Shown: positions 37,026 through 46,300 of the stretch, in pieces
Numbering within the stretch: the stretch's first letter is position 1
How the letters are laid out: each line of letters opens with the position of its first letter
NCBI GenBank assembly: GCA_903905505.1
Contig: CAIVGL010000011.1
Coordinates: 1-64,000, forward strand
Direction of reading: 5' to 3'
DNA: 64,000 nt
Source of the DNA: an uncultured Bacteroidia bacterium
GTDB lineage: Bacteria; Bacteroidota; Bacteroidia; Bacteroidales; Prolixibacteraceae
Translations under genes and position numbers: made by a program
The notes under the pieces: generated by a model
Seen by the model: only the letters and a program-made list of their open reading frames with translations
What the model was told of the DNA's origin: nothing
The model's database searches: none

Positions 37026-37099
37026 TATTCGCTAATATATTTCTGTTTGCCATCATTTTACATTAGTTTTAATATAAATTAATTTTAAAGTCAGAAAAC

Positions 37100-37981
37100 A
37101 TGAAAAAGCTTTGCTATATCTTGATGATCCCATTTCTTGTTGCGTTCTACAGTTGCGATAATCGGAAAGCTGAAGTCGCTCGTCTTAAAGCGCAGAATGA
37201 TAGCTTAAGAGCTGTTGGATCGGATAAAGATTCCAATATTTCTGAGTTTGTAGCCACTTTTAACGAAGTTGAGGCTAATTTAGATTCTATTAAACGTATT
37301 GAACGAGTAATCTCCACGGCTACCAAGTCTGGCGAAGTGCAGAGCTCTCGTAAAGAACAGATTAAAAGTGACATCGCTTATATCTATGATTTACTTCAAA
37401 AGAATCGTAAGCTGGTGGCTGATTTAACGGCCAAGTTAAGCAAGTCGAATCGTCATGCGGCTGAGCTTCAGAAAATGATCAATAACTTAAACAAGTCGAT
37501 CGATGAGAAGAATACGCAGATTGCACAACTATCTGATGAACTTGGCAAAATGAATATTGAGGTTAAGGACTTAAATGTGAAGGTTTCTAACTTAAAGACG
37601 AATGTTAGCAATTTAAGTGCTGAGAACCAGAAAAAACAGGCTGATATTGAGGCTAAGACGGAAGCATTGAATACTGCATATTACGTCATTGGTACAAATC
37701 GTGAGCTAAAAGAGAAGAAAATTATCACTGGAGCTGGTGGTTTTATTGGTATTGGTCGTACGAAAAATGTGCTTGCAGACCTTAATTTATCAGATTTTAC
37801 CAGAGTTGATATTACTAAGGTAAATGAGATTCCAGTTTTGAAAAAGAAAGTTACCATAATAACTACTCATCCAACAGGTTCTTATAAGTTGGAAGGGACT
37901 AACTCCGTAGAAAAAATTGTTATTCTGAATGCTAAAGAGTTTTGGAGTGCATCTAAAGTCTTAGTTGTAGTCGCAAAATAA
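37100..37981 (+). CDS. coiled-coil lipoprotein of unknown function
   Basis: 293 aa. Lipoprotein signal MKKLCYILMIPFLVAFYSC with Cys19 as the predicted lipidated residue. Residues about 25-200 are almost entirely helical heptad-like sequence with many Lys, Asp, Asn, Ser (for example VADLTAKLSKSNRHAAELQK and VSNLKTNVSNLSAENQKK), a long coiled coil. The C-terminal 90 residues (KIITGAGGFIGIGRTKNVLA then VTIITTHPTGSYKLEG) form a small beta-rich domain. It resembles uncharacterised Bacteroidota Cbp1-like/lipoprotein families. Monocistronic, followed by a bidirectional terminator. Confidence 0.85.
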   Translation: MKKLCYILMIPFLVAFYSCDNRKAEVARLKAQNDSLRAVGSDKDSNISEFVATFNEVEANLDSIKRIERVISTATKSGEVQSSRKEQIKSDIAYIYDLLQKNRKLVADLTAKLSKSNRHAAELQKMINNLNKSIDEKNTQIAQLSDELGKMNIEVKDLNVKVSNLKTNVSNLSAENQKKQADIEAKTEALNTAYYVIGTNRELKEKKIITGAGGFIGIGRTKNVLADLNLSDFTRVDITKVNEIPVLKKKVTIITTHPTGSYKLEGTNSVEKIVILNAKEFWSASKVLVVVAK

Positions 37982-37997
37982 ATACCATATGGCTAGT

Positions 37998-38038
37998 ATA
38001 AAAAAGGGCTGCATCAAATTGATGCAGCCCTTTTTTAT
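37998..38038. terminator. bidirectional intrinsic terminator
   Basis: Perfect 20-nt inverted repeat around position 38018: ATAAAAAAGGGCTGCATCAA and its complement TTGATGCAGCCCTTTTTTAT. The GC core GGGCTGCATC is flanked by A and T tracts, so it works in both directions between the convergent lipoprotein and GH20 genes. Confidence 0.95.
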
Positions 38039-38054
38039 CAAATGATTTAATTCG

Positions 38055-39683
38055 TTAAAGAGCTACTTTAAATTCAGCTTTGCTGTAGGTTATCTTTTCT
38101 GCCTCATATCGTTTAACCTGAAATTGCATTCTTTTCATAAACCACAGGTAGTTACGACTCTCTTTCGGTGACCATCCAACTTCTGCTAAAGCGGCGGCAC
38201 GCGGAAAGGTCATATATTCTACAACCATAGGAATTTTCATATATGGAGTCCATAAGTTAGCTTGAATTCCAATAATATTCCTTGATTCTCGCAAAGACAA
38301 ATCTTTTGGGACCGGTTCGAAATTATAGACCTGTTCAAGCGTGATAAGGCCGCCAACAGCCAGTGGCTCTTCCTTTGGATTGTTTTGATATTGATCGAAA
38401 TTGTAGAATCTTCCTGGAGATACTACTGTTTGATTATTTCTTTTTGTAGCCTTGATAATTCCATCTTCACCATGCCAAGTAATAATAACTCCTTTCGAAA
38501 CAGTAGAGTCTTGCAATACATCATCCCACTCAGCCGTTTCTTTTCCGGCAGCATGCACAATATCGCTCACTCTTTTTTGAAAGTACCCATGAAGAGCATG
38601 GGAAGTTTCTAAGCTATCACTTTGCATCCTTTGTTGGCATTGCGAGCATTTCTCCCATCTAGACTCTGGACATTCGGCGCCTCCAACGTGAAAATATTTA
38701 CCAGGGAATAAGGGTGCCATCTCCTGAATAACCTCTTTTATAAAGCTAAAGGTTGTCTCTTTTCCGGGGCAAAAGACATCACTAAATTGTCCCCATCGTG
38801 ATGCTACCTCGTAATTCGATGCTGTACATCCCAACTCTGGATAGGCTGCCAAAGCAGCAAGGGAATGACCAGGCATTGCTATTTCAGGCACAATGGTGAT
38901 ATAACGTTCTTTCGCATAGGCGACGATATCACGTATGTCATTTTGAGTATAATAGCCACCTACTGATAATGTATCTGAACTATATGAATTGTTAATGTGT
39001 CCTATAATTGTTTTATTTCGCACGGATCCAATTTCCGTAAGTCGGGGATATTTTTTGATCTCAACTCTCCATCCTTGGTCATCCGTTAAATGCCATTGTA
39101 GCGTGTTTAATTTATGCAACGCCATGGCGTCTATGTATTTTAGCATGAAATCTTTTGGCATAAAATGCCGACTGACATCAAGTTGGAGTCCTCTCCAAGC
39201 AAAGCGCGGTGTATCATTAATCTCAACCCCAGGGATGTTTACCGCGGTAAGCTTTTTCGGTACTGCTGGCATTAACTGTATTAGCGTCTGTACCCCATAA
39301 AAAAGACCATTTGGAGATGAAGCCTCTATGATAATCCCATTGGATTGCACATTGAGATGATAATCTTCTTTCCCAATTTTTAAATTCTCGTCAAGCTTTA
39401 AAAAGATCGCTTTCTTATCTTTTGAATCAGAGATGATTATGTCATTGGATAATCCGAAATATGTTTCAATGTGATTACTTAGGTACTTTGCAATTTTACG
39501 CAGCTGATCACTTTCATTATTTATCTCTATACGGGTGCTACTTTCAAGGGTGTAGATCTCGTCAACATCTGCCGATTGAGCCGGAAGTGGAATGATCCGA
39601 ATGACTGGCCTTATAGGAGCATCTTTGCACGAGAATAGAAGCAAGATGGTGACAAGAATTACTAAGGTTGGGCGCAGATTCAT
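38055..39683 (-). CDS. GH20 beta-N-acetylhexosaminidase-like lipoprotein with altered active site
   Basis: 542 aa, lipoprotein signal (LVILVTILLLFSC). N-terminal GH20b domain (residues about 25-155), then the GH20 TIM barrel with FAWRGLQLDVSRHFMP, WHLTDDQGWRVEIKKYP and PEIAMPGHSLAALAAYPELG. The catalytic Asp-Glu pair of the family (HxGGDE) reads FHVGGAECP: Ala336-Glu337. The usual WRG and QANLWTE motifs read ITWHGEDG and QANLWTPY. Reading the codons confirms GCC GAA, not GAC GAA. The acid/base Glu is kept but the Asp that orients the 2-acetamido group is missing, so activity or substrate is probably different. Neighbours suggest amino-sugar or glycoconjugate use. Confidence 0.9.
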   Translation of the reverse strand: MNLRPTLVILVTILLLFSCKDAPIRPVIRIIPLPAQSADVDEIYTLESSTRIEINNESDQLRKIAKYLSNHIETYFGLSNDIIISDSKDKKAIFLKLDENLKIGKEDYHLNVQSNGIIIEASSPNGLFYGVQTLIQLMPAVPKKLTAVNIPGVEINDTPRFAWRGLQLDVSRHFMPKDFMLKYIDAMALHKLNTLQWHLTDDQGWRVEIKKYPRLTEIGSVRNKTIIGHINNSYSSDTLSVGGYYTQNDIRDIVAYAKERYITIVPEIAMPGHSLAALAAYPELGCTASNYEVASRWGQFSDVFCPGKETTFSFIKEVIQEMAPLFPGKYFHVGGAECPESRWEKCSQCQQRMQSDSLETSHALHGYFQKRVSDIVHAAGKETAEWDDVLQDSTVSKGVIITWHGEDGIIKATKRNNQTVVSPGRFYNFDQYQNNPKEEPLAVGGLITLEQVYNFEPVPKDLSLRESRNIIGIQANLWTPYMKIPMVVEYMTFPRAAALAEVGWSPKESRNYLWFMKRMQFQVKRYEAEKITYSKAEFKVAL

Positions 39684-39712
39684 TGCTGTTTTGATTTATT
39701 ATTTCTGTGATA

Positions 39713-39720
39713 CAAAGGTA
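39713..39720 (-). promoter_or_regulatory. candidate -7 box of the GH20 gene
   Basis: Read leftward, TACCTTTG fits TAnnTTTG exactly and lies 30 nt before the ATG at 39683. No TTG at a suitable distance upstream. Confidence 0.35.
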
Positions 39721-39725
39721 TGAAA

Positions 39726-41075
39726 TTAATTATTTTTAGTTGGTTTTGGACTAAAAAGAATCGCTGCGTTCAAGATGAAACCGATGATTATTAGCCAATT
39801 GCCGATGTTGCTCAGGTGGTTTACACAATATATTTTTCCACTAACGGCAACAACTCCTCCAATTATCATGGCTGAGCTGCTTCTTATTTTACTGGTTTTG
39901 TAGCCAAATAACCCCGCAATTGTTGGGATAATAAAGGCTCCTGAAAACATGGATAAGGCAATGAGTAACGATTGGATTATGGACTGAACACTAAGGGCTA
40001 GAAAGATGCTTAAAACTCCCATCAATAGCATAATAATCTTCGTCTTAGTAACTGCACCTTTTTGGTTTAGCCCTTTTGATAAGGGATCGCTAATGATCGT
40101 AGATGCTGTAAGTAAGGTTGTAGATCCTGTTGACATAACGGCTGAAAGGAGTGCTGCAACGAGTAATCCAATACCCCATTCCGGTAAGTTTGCTAACATA
40201 ACGGGTATCAGAGCCGATCCTTTGATTTGGCTTATTTCAGGAAATTTATAAGCTGAGTAAACACCTAAAAAAGTTATGCAGAGCGAGAAGGGGATAAGGA
40301 TTAAGGCGCTGATAAGGACACTTTTCTTCGCTATTAACTCATTTTCTGCACAAAATAATCTCGTGTAGATATCAGGTCCAACCACAAAGGCTGTGGAGTA
40401 GGTTAGCAATAGTATAACTAAGTCAAAAGGCTGAAATCCTTCATTGAACGGAAAGTTAAGTGTTGTTAGGGTAAGTGGTGATACCGGTTCTTTTAATAGG
40501 AGATAGATAGCTGTCAGCATAATCCCTCCAATAATGAGTATCGATTGGTACAGATCGGTTTTTAAGACTGAAATTTGCCCACCTATTATCGTGTAAAAAA
40601 TAAATATCGCCCCAGCACCCCAGACCCCAAGACTATAGTTTAATCCTGTAAAGCCAGTCATAATTTTAGCAGCCCCAATAATTTGCGCTGCGATAATTCC
40701 AATCCAAGCAATTGCAATAATGGTTGATGATACTATCTTGGCCTCTGAGCCATAATACTCACCAATCATCTGGGGTAATGTAATTTTATCTTGTCGTCTT
40801 ATGTATTTCGAAAGAGGGACGAGGAAGAATAAGCCAATTGCGGCGCAGAATAGGAGCCATGAGGCTGCCCAACCCTGAGTAAATGCTAAATCAGCTGTTC
40901 CTAAAATAGCAGAACTGCCAAGGATTGTAGCTAATAATGAGCCGGTGATTTGCCAGATGTTGCCTCGTCTTCCCGCAATAAAATAGTCGTCTTCAGACCT
41001 TATTTTTCTGGCTGAGATCATTCCAATGATGAGCATTGAAACAAGGTACACAGCAATGATGATGTATTTTAGCAT
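39726..41075 (-). CDS. sodium:solute symporter (SSS family)
   Basis: 449-aa inner-membrane transporter with about 13 hydrophobic helices. The family signature region is seen in GMISARKIRSEDDYFIAGRRG and in LVAALLSAVMSTGSTTLLTA (the Na+-site Ser/Thr helix). The substrate cannot be read from sequence; the neighbouring GH20 and NagX-like genes suggest a sugar or amino sugar. It lies 42 nt upstream of the GH20 gene on the same strand. Confidence 0.93.
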   Translation of the reverse strand: MLKYIIIAVYLVSMLIIGMISARKIRSEDDYFIAGRRGNIWQITGSLLATILGSSAILGTADLAFTQGWAASWLLFCAAIGLFFLVPLSKYIRRQDKITLPQMIGEYYGSEAKIVSSTIIAIAWIGIIAAQIIGAAKIMTGFTGLNYSLGVWGAGAIFIFYTIIGGQISVLKTDLYQSILIIGGIMLTAIYLLLKEPVSPLTLTTLNFPFNEGFQPFDLVILLLTYSTAFVVGPDIYTRLFCAENELIAKKSVLISALILIPFSLCITFLGVYSAYKFPEISQIKGSALIPVMLANLPEWGIGLLVAALLSAVMSTGSTTLLTASTIISDPLSKGLNQKGAVTKTKIIMLLMGVLSIFLALSVQSIIQSLLIALSMFSGAFIIPTIAGLFGYKTSKIRSSSAMIIGGVVAVSGKIYCVNHLSNIGNWLIIIGFILNAAILFSPKPTKNN

Positions 41076-41165
41076 GGTTCAGATCGGATAGACTTTGATT
41101 TATTTTAACTTCATAACTATCCATTTAACCAAACGGATTGATTTAATCTGGTTCTCTTGAATGCC

Positions 41166-42059
41166 TTAGTTTTCTGACTCCGTTGAAACGGTTGGATCAG
41201 CCTCTTTCCGAAATGGAGGGAGAAAAACCCAATATAATCCTCCAAAAGAGATTATTGCAGAGAGAAGAAAAAACATAAGGCTCAGTGCGATACATAGTTC
41301 ATTATTAAGACCTAACATTTTTGCGCCAACAAGAAAAACCATTTCGCGGGCTCCAATTCCTCCAATGGTAATTGGTAATGCTGTGGCAATAGCCGAGATG
41401 AAAAATAAAAATAAATAATCAAAAATATCGGTTGTTTGATGGAAGGCATAAAGGATGAAAATAGCCGAAATAAACTGCATTGTTTGAAGAGCTAAAGACC
41501 ACCAGAACAATCCAGCATGGATATTCAGAAAGCTTTTGAAAAAGTATTTCAGGACTACAAGATAAAATAGGTATAGCAACGGAATTAAAATCCAAACTTG
41601 CTTGCCATAAGAAAGGTGCAAGCCCGAGAGGTAATATAGCACTATGGTTATCATGCCAATGGCTACTAGGCCGGCAATGCGGTTAACGAGCATTGTGCCA
41701 ATATTCTTCTTTAACCCATTTTTTCGGTATTTATTGACCAGGTAAACTTTATAGCCATCACCGCCAATACCTCCTGGAAGAAATAGATTGTAGAACATTC
41801 CAAGCCAAAAGAGCTTTATATTCAAGGCCTGCGAGAGGTTCGCGCCTGTGTTTCGAAAGGATAGGTTTTGACGAAATGCCGAAAAAACAAAAGAGATGAA
41901 TAGCAATACAAAAGCTGCAGCCAAGTAGTAGAAATTAGCTGTTGAAAACACACCTAAGACCTCTTTGAATGATATCTTCGATAGGACCCACCAAATTGCA
42001 CCTACTGAAACTCCTAGTTTTAATAAGTTGATGGTAATTTTCTTAATCTGACTTTTCAC
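41166..42059 (-). CDS. flippase-like / lysylphosphatidylglycerol synthase TM-domain protein
   Basis: 297-aa inner-membrane protein with about 8 helices. Family marks are FYNLFLPGGIGGDGYKVYLV and ALPITIGGIGAREMVFLVGA (LPG_synthase_TM / YbhN-like family). These proteins are believed to translocate or modify lipid-linked molecules. The function here is unassigned. It is 16 nt after the DUF5009-like gene in the same direction. Confidence 0.9.
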   Translation of the reverse strand: MKSQIKKITINLLKLGVSVGAIWWVLSKISFKEVLGVFSTANFYYLAAAFVLLFISFVFSAFRQNLSFRNTGANLSQALNIKLFWLGMFYNLFLPGGIGGDGYKVYLVNKYRKNGLKKNIGTMLVNRIAGLVAIGMITIVLYYLSGLHLSYGKQVWILIPLLYLFYLVVLKYFFKSFLNIHAGLFWWSLALQTMQFISAIFILYAFHQTTDIFDYLFLFFISAIATALPITIGGIGAREMVFLVGAKMLGLNNELCIALSLMFFLLSAIISFGGLYWVFLPPFRKEADPTVSTESEN

Positions 42060-42075
42060 AATCTAATCGTGTTAA

Positions 42076-43185
42076 CTATAATCGAATAAATATTTTTCGC
42101 TTGTAAAGGAAATAGCATATTCCCCACATAGCCATCCAGACGGTCATGGACAGGGCCATTTGGCTCGGCAACTCTCCGAATGAACCAAAAAGTAAGTTTA
42201 CAAAGGGCTTAACAAGCGAGCTAACCCAACTGGTTCCATTTGTATGCGCAAAGAAGTAAATAAACAATGGATTCATGCCGATTATGGCAAAGAATAGTGC
42301 AAATTTTTTGTAGCCCTTTACATCCACAAACCAGTACGAAAAGGCCATGGCGATAAGGCACCATCCACCGCTTACAAATACAAATGAACTCGTGCAGATA
42401 TGCTTAATGATAGGAGTGAAGGGACTTAGAGCGTAACCGATAACAAGACCTGTTAGGCCGGCAGCTAATAAAGTCTGTATCTTTTTTTTAGGTGTCCAGT
42501 CATTCATTAAGATCAATCCTGCAAGCACCCCCCATATGGTATGGGCTGATGTGGCGATAGCATTAAAGGAAACCCAATGGCCACCACCTAGATGTCCAGT
42601 AAGGGCAAGGTCAAACCACGATCCGAAATTCTGGTCAGGGGTGAATGGTTGATTAAACCCTTCGACGGGCCAGAAGCGATAAAGCAAATCGGCCAGAAGA
42701 ATTAATGCAAACGAGACTATGAGTTGCCATTTTACAGTCTTGCGCAAGAGCAAGAAAGCGATGAAATAGGTTACTGAAAGTTGTGCTAAGACATTGGTAA
42801 ATCGGAAAGTTATTTTTCCAGGTCCAATGCAATAAAGGGCCCATCCAAGAAACAATAAAGAGATTGATCGAATGGCGGCATGTCGCAAGGTTGAGGGCCA
42901 AGTTTCACCATTGTTCCACCTTTTTGTCATCGAAAATGGCATTGCAACACCAACAATAAACATGAAAAAGGGCTGGATTAAATCCCAAAAATGGAGCCCA
43001 ATCCATTCGGCATGATCAAGTTGTTCGCCAATGGCGCTGATAAATGTCCCTTCAAAGAACGGATTACTCAAAGTTCCAAGAAATCCAGAAAATTCTCCAA
43101 TAAGCATAAACATGGTAAAACCCCGAAAAAAGTCAATTGACTGAATTCTTGATTGTGCCGAAAGTGTTGTATTTTCTGAACTCAT
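42076..43185 (-). CDS. DUF5009 / NagX-like membrane acyltransferase
   Basis: 369-aa protein with about 10 transmembrane helices. The N-terminus RIQSIDFFRGFTMFMLIGEF is the HGSNAT-like family start (R-x-x-x-D-x-x-R-G), and FFMFIVGVAMPFSMTKRW and AIIGMNPLFIYFFAHT are family blocks. Relatives include human heparan-alpha-glucosaminide N-acetyltransferase and bacterial NagX proteins tied to N-acetylglucosamine use. With GH20 and the symporter in the same run, an amino-sugar role is a reasonable inference. Confidence 0.88.
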   Translation of the reverse strand: MSSENTTLSAQSRIQSIDFFRGFTMFMLIGEFSGFLGTLSNPFFEGTFISAIGEQLDHAEWIGLHFWDLIQPFFMFIVGVAMPFSMTKRWNNGETWPSTLRHAAIRSISLLFLGWALYCIGPGKITFRFTNVLAQLSVTYFIAFLLLRKTVKWQLIVSFALILLADLLYRFWPVEGFNQPFTPDQNFGSWFDLALTGHLGGGHWVSFNAIATSAHTIWGVLAGLILMNDWTPKKKIQTLLAAGLTGLVIGYALSPFTPIIKHICTSSFVFVSGGWCLIAMAFSYWFVDVKGYKKFALFFAIIGMNPLFIYFFAHTNGTSWVSSLVKPFVNLLFGSFGELPSQMALSMTVWMAMWGICYFLYKRKIFIRL

Positions 43186-43215
43186 CTTGTATTTATTATC
43201 TAGTAATTAATCAAA

Positions 43216-43257
43216 TTAAGCCACTTTTTCAGTGAAAAAACTAAAAAAGTGGCTTAA
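43216..43257 (-). terminator. probable terminator after the DUF1080 gene
   Basis: 14-bp inverted repeat TTAAGCCACTTTTT (43216-43229) and AAAAAGTGGCTTAA (43244-43257), loop 14 nt. It lies between the DUF1080 stop and the next leftward gene; the trailing T run is short. Confidence 0.6.
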
Positions 43258-43303
43258 GCAATAGGGTTTTCTGTAATGACCTATCTTTTATTCTAGGTAA
43301 GAC

Positions 43304-46300
43304 TTATTTTTTCTTTTTTGTCAAATCTTTCAATCTGATATTTCTGAACTTCACAATTGATCCATGACCTAAGAAGCCAATATGACCTTTTGCATTAAAT
43401 AATCCAGGGTGTTCTTTATGATCTAATGGGCCATTTTTCGCATCTTCTTTAATGTCTCCATCTAAGATCACCGTTCCGTTAAGTATAACTTTGATCTTGT
43501 TTCCTTTTGCAATAACCTCTTCTGTATTCCATTGTCCAAGTGGCTTTAAATAGCCTCTTTTTGCTGGAAGTATACCATAAACAGAACCGTGATATTGATA
43601 AGGTGCAAGATTTGCATAAACAGGATCTTCGTTGTCTAGAACTTGGATTTCGATTCCTTGGTAAGCAGCATCTCCTTTTAATGGTGAACGTATTGCTAAT
43701 CCGTTATTTGCAGCAGGTGTAAGTTGAAATTCTAGTCTGATACTGAAATCTCCATATTCATCGGCTGTGAAAATATTGCCATGTGATGGGCCATTGTCAA
43801 CATGAAGCACTATTTCTCCATTTTCAGCATGGTAATCAATTAGATTGCCTGTCCATCCATTAAGGTTTTTACCATTGAAGAGTGCTTTGTATCCTTCTTT
43901 TGCTTCATCAGCAGGAACAACATATTCTTCATTGTTTAATTCTTGAACATAGATGTCGCGAAAAGCTAGATCTGTACCATGTGCCTGCAATTCGATGGCT
44001 TCTTTAGGGAAGATTGGATTTGCGCGATCCCAATAGTTTTCTAGAGTAACATTATCTACGACTAACTCACCATTTAAGTAAACCGTAACTTTTTCGCCAA
44101 TCATTCGAACTCTGAATGTGTTCCATTCTCCAACTGGATTGTCTGCTACTTTAAGTGGGGTAGCACGATTTTTCTTGTTGTTGTATAATCCACCTGAACC
44201 CACTTGTGCACCTACCTCTACGCGTGAAGTATCCCAAATTTGTATTTGAGGAGTGCCACGTAGATAGATTCCGCTATCTCCTTTTTTTGTTATTCTCCAA
44301 TCAACGACCATCTCGAAATCACCATATTTTTTCACAGAGCAAAGGTTGTCGCCCGAACCATTAAAGGTGATTGCTCCATCCTTAACAACCCAGTTATTAC
44401 CTAGTTTTGAGTTTGCCTCTGCCTGTTTCTTGGCAAGCTCTTCAGCACTCATTTTACCTCGTGTCACTGGATTTCCAACTAACGCTTGCCAGCCAGTCAA
44501 ATCTTTGCCATTAAACATTGGGGTCAGACCATCTTCATAGGTCATCTCATCGAGGTAGTTTTGAATTCTCGTTCTGTCGTATTCGCTTTCATTGCCTCCT
44601 AAGCTGCTTAGTGCTTTGTTTAATGCATTTCGCACAGTTACACCTGAAAGCCCTTTTTTGCCTCCAGAAGGTAATGCAATAGTCATGACAGCTGAAGTAG
44701 CCTCTTCTTTAACATCTGGGTTGTCTAAATAAGATGCCGCAGTTACTAAGGATAAGAATGTTTTTACTTGAGCTAATGATCCAACTAAAAGTTGTTTGTC
44801 TTTTTTGTCTGTTGCATAAGGCATGATTTTGCGGTATTGCAAAAGTTTTTGATCATCCGGTAATTTTGAGCTCTTAATCTGACGCACATAGCTGGTAATG
44901 GCACTTGAAAGTTTTGATCCAGTAAGTTTCTTGCTTAACTCATAAAGTGTATTTGAGGCTTCCTCGTCTTTCCAAGAGAGCAGAGCAGTAAAGGCAGCAT
45001 CACTGTCTGCTGCATTTTTTGAGCGAATTAAATTCTTCATCGCTTTTAATGCTTTAGCTCCTCCAAGGCTAGGTAGTATTTCAGTAATACGCACTATGTT
45101 TGTTGTTAATTCTATTTTTGCTAACAAAGGTGCAGTCTGACTATTTTTGTCTTGGATTTCCGAAGCGGCATTCACCATACCCTCCTGAATGCTTTTAATT
45201 TTATCCTTGTCATCAGTGGCATACAAAAGTTGCAACAGTTGATCGTAGTTTTTTGCTGAGGCTGTGTTTTTCATTGCACCATATGCAGCTGATTGAATCG
45301 CAGCATTTGTGCTTTGGGTATATTTATAAATTTGATCAAAGTATTGTTTTCCTGATTTAGCCCCAATAATCGTGATGATCTCACTCTTTGATTTTTCAGG
45401 TGCTTTATCTAGCGTTTGTGCCAGTTGGTCAAGCCCTTTACTGTCAACTAATGACATCAAAGTTTTTGCGGTGTATGCTGGCTGAATACCTTTGCTTAAC
45501 AAGGTTGTAAGGTCTGCGATAGCCTCTTTGCCTTTAAGTTTGCCGTAAGCCGATATTGAGGCTTCACTAACCACAGCTGATTTATCTTTGAAATGTTTCG
45601 TGATAAATGATTCAGCAGAAAGATCACCTTTCTTGCCAAGCATTTCAATAATCTCAGCTTGCTGCTCTGGTTTGGCTTTAGTTGCCTTTTTGATCCATGC
45701 TTTAACTGATGCAGCTTTACTTTTTGCAACTAAGTTTAATACAGAATGTCTAAATGGCTTGTCGTTATTGTCGAATACATTAAGCAGTTTAGCTTGCGCA
45801 TCGTTTTCAAAGAAATGCATATAGGTACTTAGCGCAGAAGATTTGGTGTGAAGTTGAGCTACAGATTGACAGCTGTTGATCAACTCGTCACACGCTTTGG
45901 CACATAAAGCCAGATTGCCAGTCTCACCTAAACGGTTTGCATACGACAAGAATGCGGATGTTGCATTCGAAGGCTCATATACTAATCCAGCAGCTTTTGC
46001 CGCATTTAATAGTGGTTCATATGAATCGGCAGAAGCGATGGATGCTAAAGCAGCTAATGAAACACGCTTAAGATTTTGGTTGTCAGAATTGATATTTTTG
46101 ATTATTGCACCATTGGCTTCAGTCACCTGAAGCACCCCTAATGATCTTATGATGGTCGTTAAACACGATCCTTCAGCTCTAGGTAATGCATTTAAAAGAC
46201 TATTTCTGGCATCCTCAGTGCCAATAGATGTTAATGCAAATGCAGCTGGTTCACATAATTCTACATGATTAAGATACCCAGTAATAGCTCTTACCGTTTT

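Noticed and set aside
38310-38330. GGTTCGAA-like string as a tRNA T-arm
   Set aside because: It lies inside the GH20 coding region and no acceptor or anticodon stems surround it.
45496-46130. Several 70-85 codon frames overlapping the HEAT-repeat gene
   Set aside because: They are shadows of the Ala/Lys/Ser-rich codons of the 1132-aa gene on the other strand or frame, with no supporting start signals.
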